Of a DNA stretch of 5,637 nt, positions 5,449-5,637 are shown in pieces. A program made the position numbers and the translations under genes. The notes under the pieces were generated by a model. The model had not been told where the DNA came from. It was given only the letters and a program-made list of their open reading frames with translations, and did not search any database. The DNA is taken from assembly GCA_041659585.1 (NCBI GenBank), contig JBAZXY010000095.1, forward strand, positions 1 to 5,637. Direction: 5' to 3'. The DNA comes from UBA8518 sp041659585 (GTDB taxonomy: Bacteria; Patescibacteriota; Minisyncoccia; Moranbacterales; UBA2206). Every line of letters starts with the position of its first letter. Position 1 is the stretch's first letter.

Positions 5449-5471
5449 GATTTGGGAAAATGTAATATAAT
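5443..5471 (+). promoter_or_regulatory. Near-consensus sigma70-type promoter for the ABC ATPase gene
   Basis: ATGACA (5443-5448, 5/6) and TATAAT (5466-5471, 6/6) are spaced 17 bp apart. Six bases separate TATAAT from the ATG at 5478, so the predicted +1 is the A of the start codon and the mRNA should be leaderless. An AGGA at 5472-5475 is only 2 bases from the ATG and would not work as a normal ribosome-binding site. Confidence 0.82.
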
Positions 5472-5477
5472 AGGATA

Positions 5478-5637
5478 ATGAATGAAGATATTGCAATTAG
5501 CGTTAAAAACGTCTCCAAAACCTTCCGTATTCCCCATGAAAAGGTGACTTCTATTCGTGGTGCGGTGACGAGTGCTTTTAAGAATGGAGGCTATGAGGAA
5601 TTCAAAGCGTTGGATGATGTTTCTTTTGAGGTGAAAA
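5478..5637 (+). CDS. ABC transporter ATP-binding protein, polysaccharide-exporter type (N-terminus only)
   Basis: The first 53 residues are present; the gene runs off the window before the Walker A motif. The pattern ISVKNVSKTFRIP, a 20-25 residue insert (VTSIRGAVTSAFKNGGYEEF), then KALDDVSFEVK is the typical start of ATPases in the Wzt/TagH/KpsT group, which energise export of O-antigen, teichoic acid or other surface polysaccharides across the inner membrane. The insert between the first and second strands separates this group from most import ATPases. A membrane permease gene would be expected downstream. The ATG at 5478 is preferred because the promoter places +1 there; the ATG at 5482 is out of frame. 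Divergent from the SpoIID-domain gene. Confidence 0.85.
   Translation, partial: MNEDIAISVKNVSKTFRIPHEKVTSIRGAVTSAFKNGGYEEFKALDDVSFEVK

Noticed and set aside
5472..5475. AGGA as ribosome-binding site for the ABC ATPase
   Set aside because: Only two bases from the ATG, and it lies between the -10 box and the predicted transcription start, so it would not be in the mRNA.

Overview
The window looks like accessory DNA from an uncultured bacterium of the Patescibacteria/CPR (Parcubacteria-like) type. This is inferred from the protein styles: a secreted SpoIID-domain protein with NGDHFYT (DUF5648-type) repeats, a small tethered Cys-rich protein, a coiled-coil protein with a C-terminal segment I associate with that group, and the lack of Shine-Dalgarno sequences. 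No marker gene proves it. The sequence is a draft assembly: 16 Ns at 1701-1716 join two contigs, so the left part (1-1700) and the right part (1717-5637) may not have exactly this arrangement.

Left contig (+ strand): the 3' part of a large gene whose frame is open from base 1. It appears to be the C-terminal half of a secreted alpha/beta-hydrolase (lipase/LCAT-like) carrying a GDGTV aspartate and a downstream histidine, then a Ca-loop-like motif, a very acidic linker and a basic beta-rich tail. Six bases after it is a small, very AT-rich gene for a five-helix membrane protein of unknown function.

Right contig (- strand, read right to left): (i) a 619-aa exported protein with six NGDHFYT repeat cores fused to a C-terminal SpoIID/LytB domain (3523-5382), probably cell-wall acting; (ii) a non-coding ~380-bp stretch (3130-3508) that is one giant imperfect palindrome with hairpin ends, resembling a foldback/MITE-like element or a structured RNA; (iii) a 196-aa membrane-tethered protein with eight cysteines (2481-3071); (iv) a two-gene operon made of a 59-aa CxxC/CxxC zinc-ribbon protein (2246-2425), too short for a usual ORF cutoff, and a coiled-coil protein built of 15- and 11-residue modules (1717-2244, cut by the gap). 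At the far right a divergent + strand gene starts (5478 onward), the N-terminus of a polysaccharide-exporter-type ABC ATPase.

Regulation: two promoters close to the sigma70 consensus (2432-2460 on - and 5443-5471 on +) have the same geometry. Each has a 17-bp spacer and exactly 6 bases between TATAAT and the ATG, which places the predicted +1 on the A of the start codon, so both mRNAs should be leaderless. The SpoIID gene and the ABC ATPase gene diverge from a 95-bp region where their promoters overlap. Together the SpoIID protein, the ABC exporter and the secreted or tethered proteins point to an envelope/cell-surface neighbourhood, but the genes are mostly separate transcription units and no single pathway can be proven.
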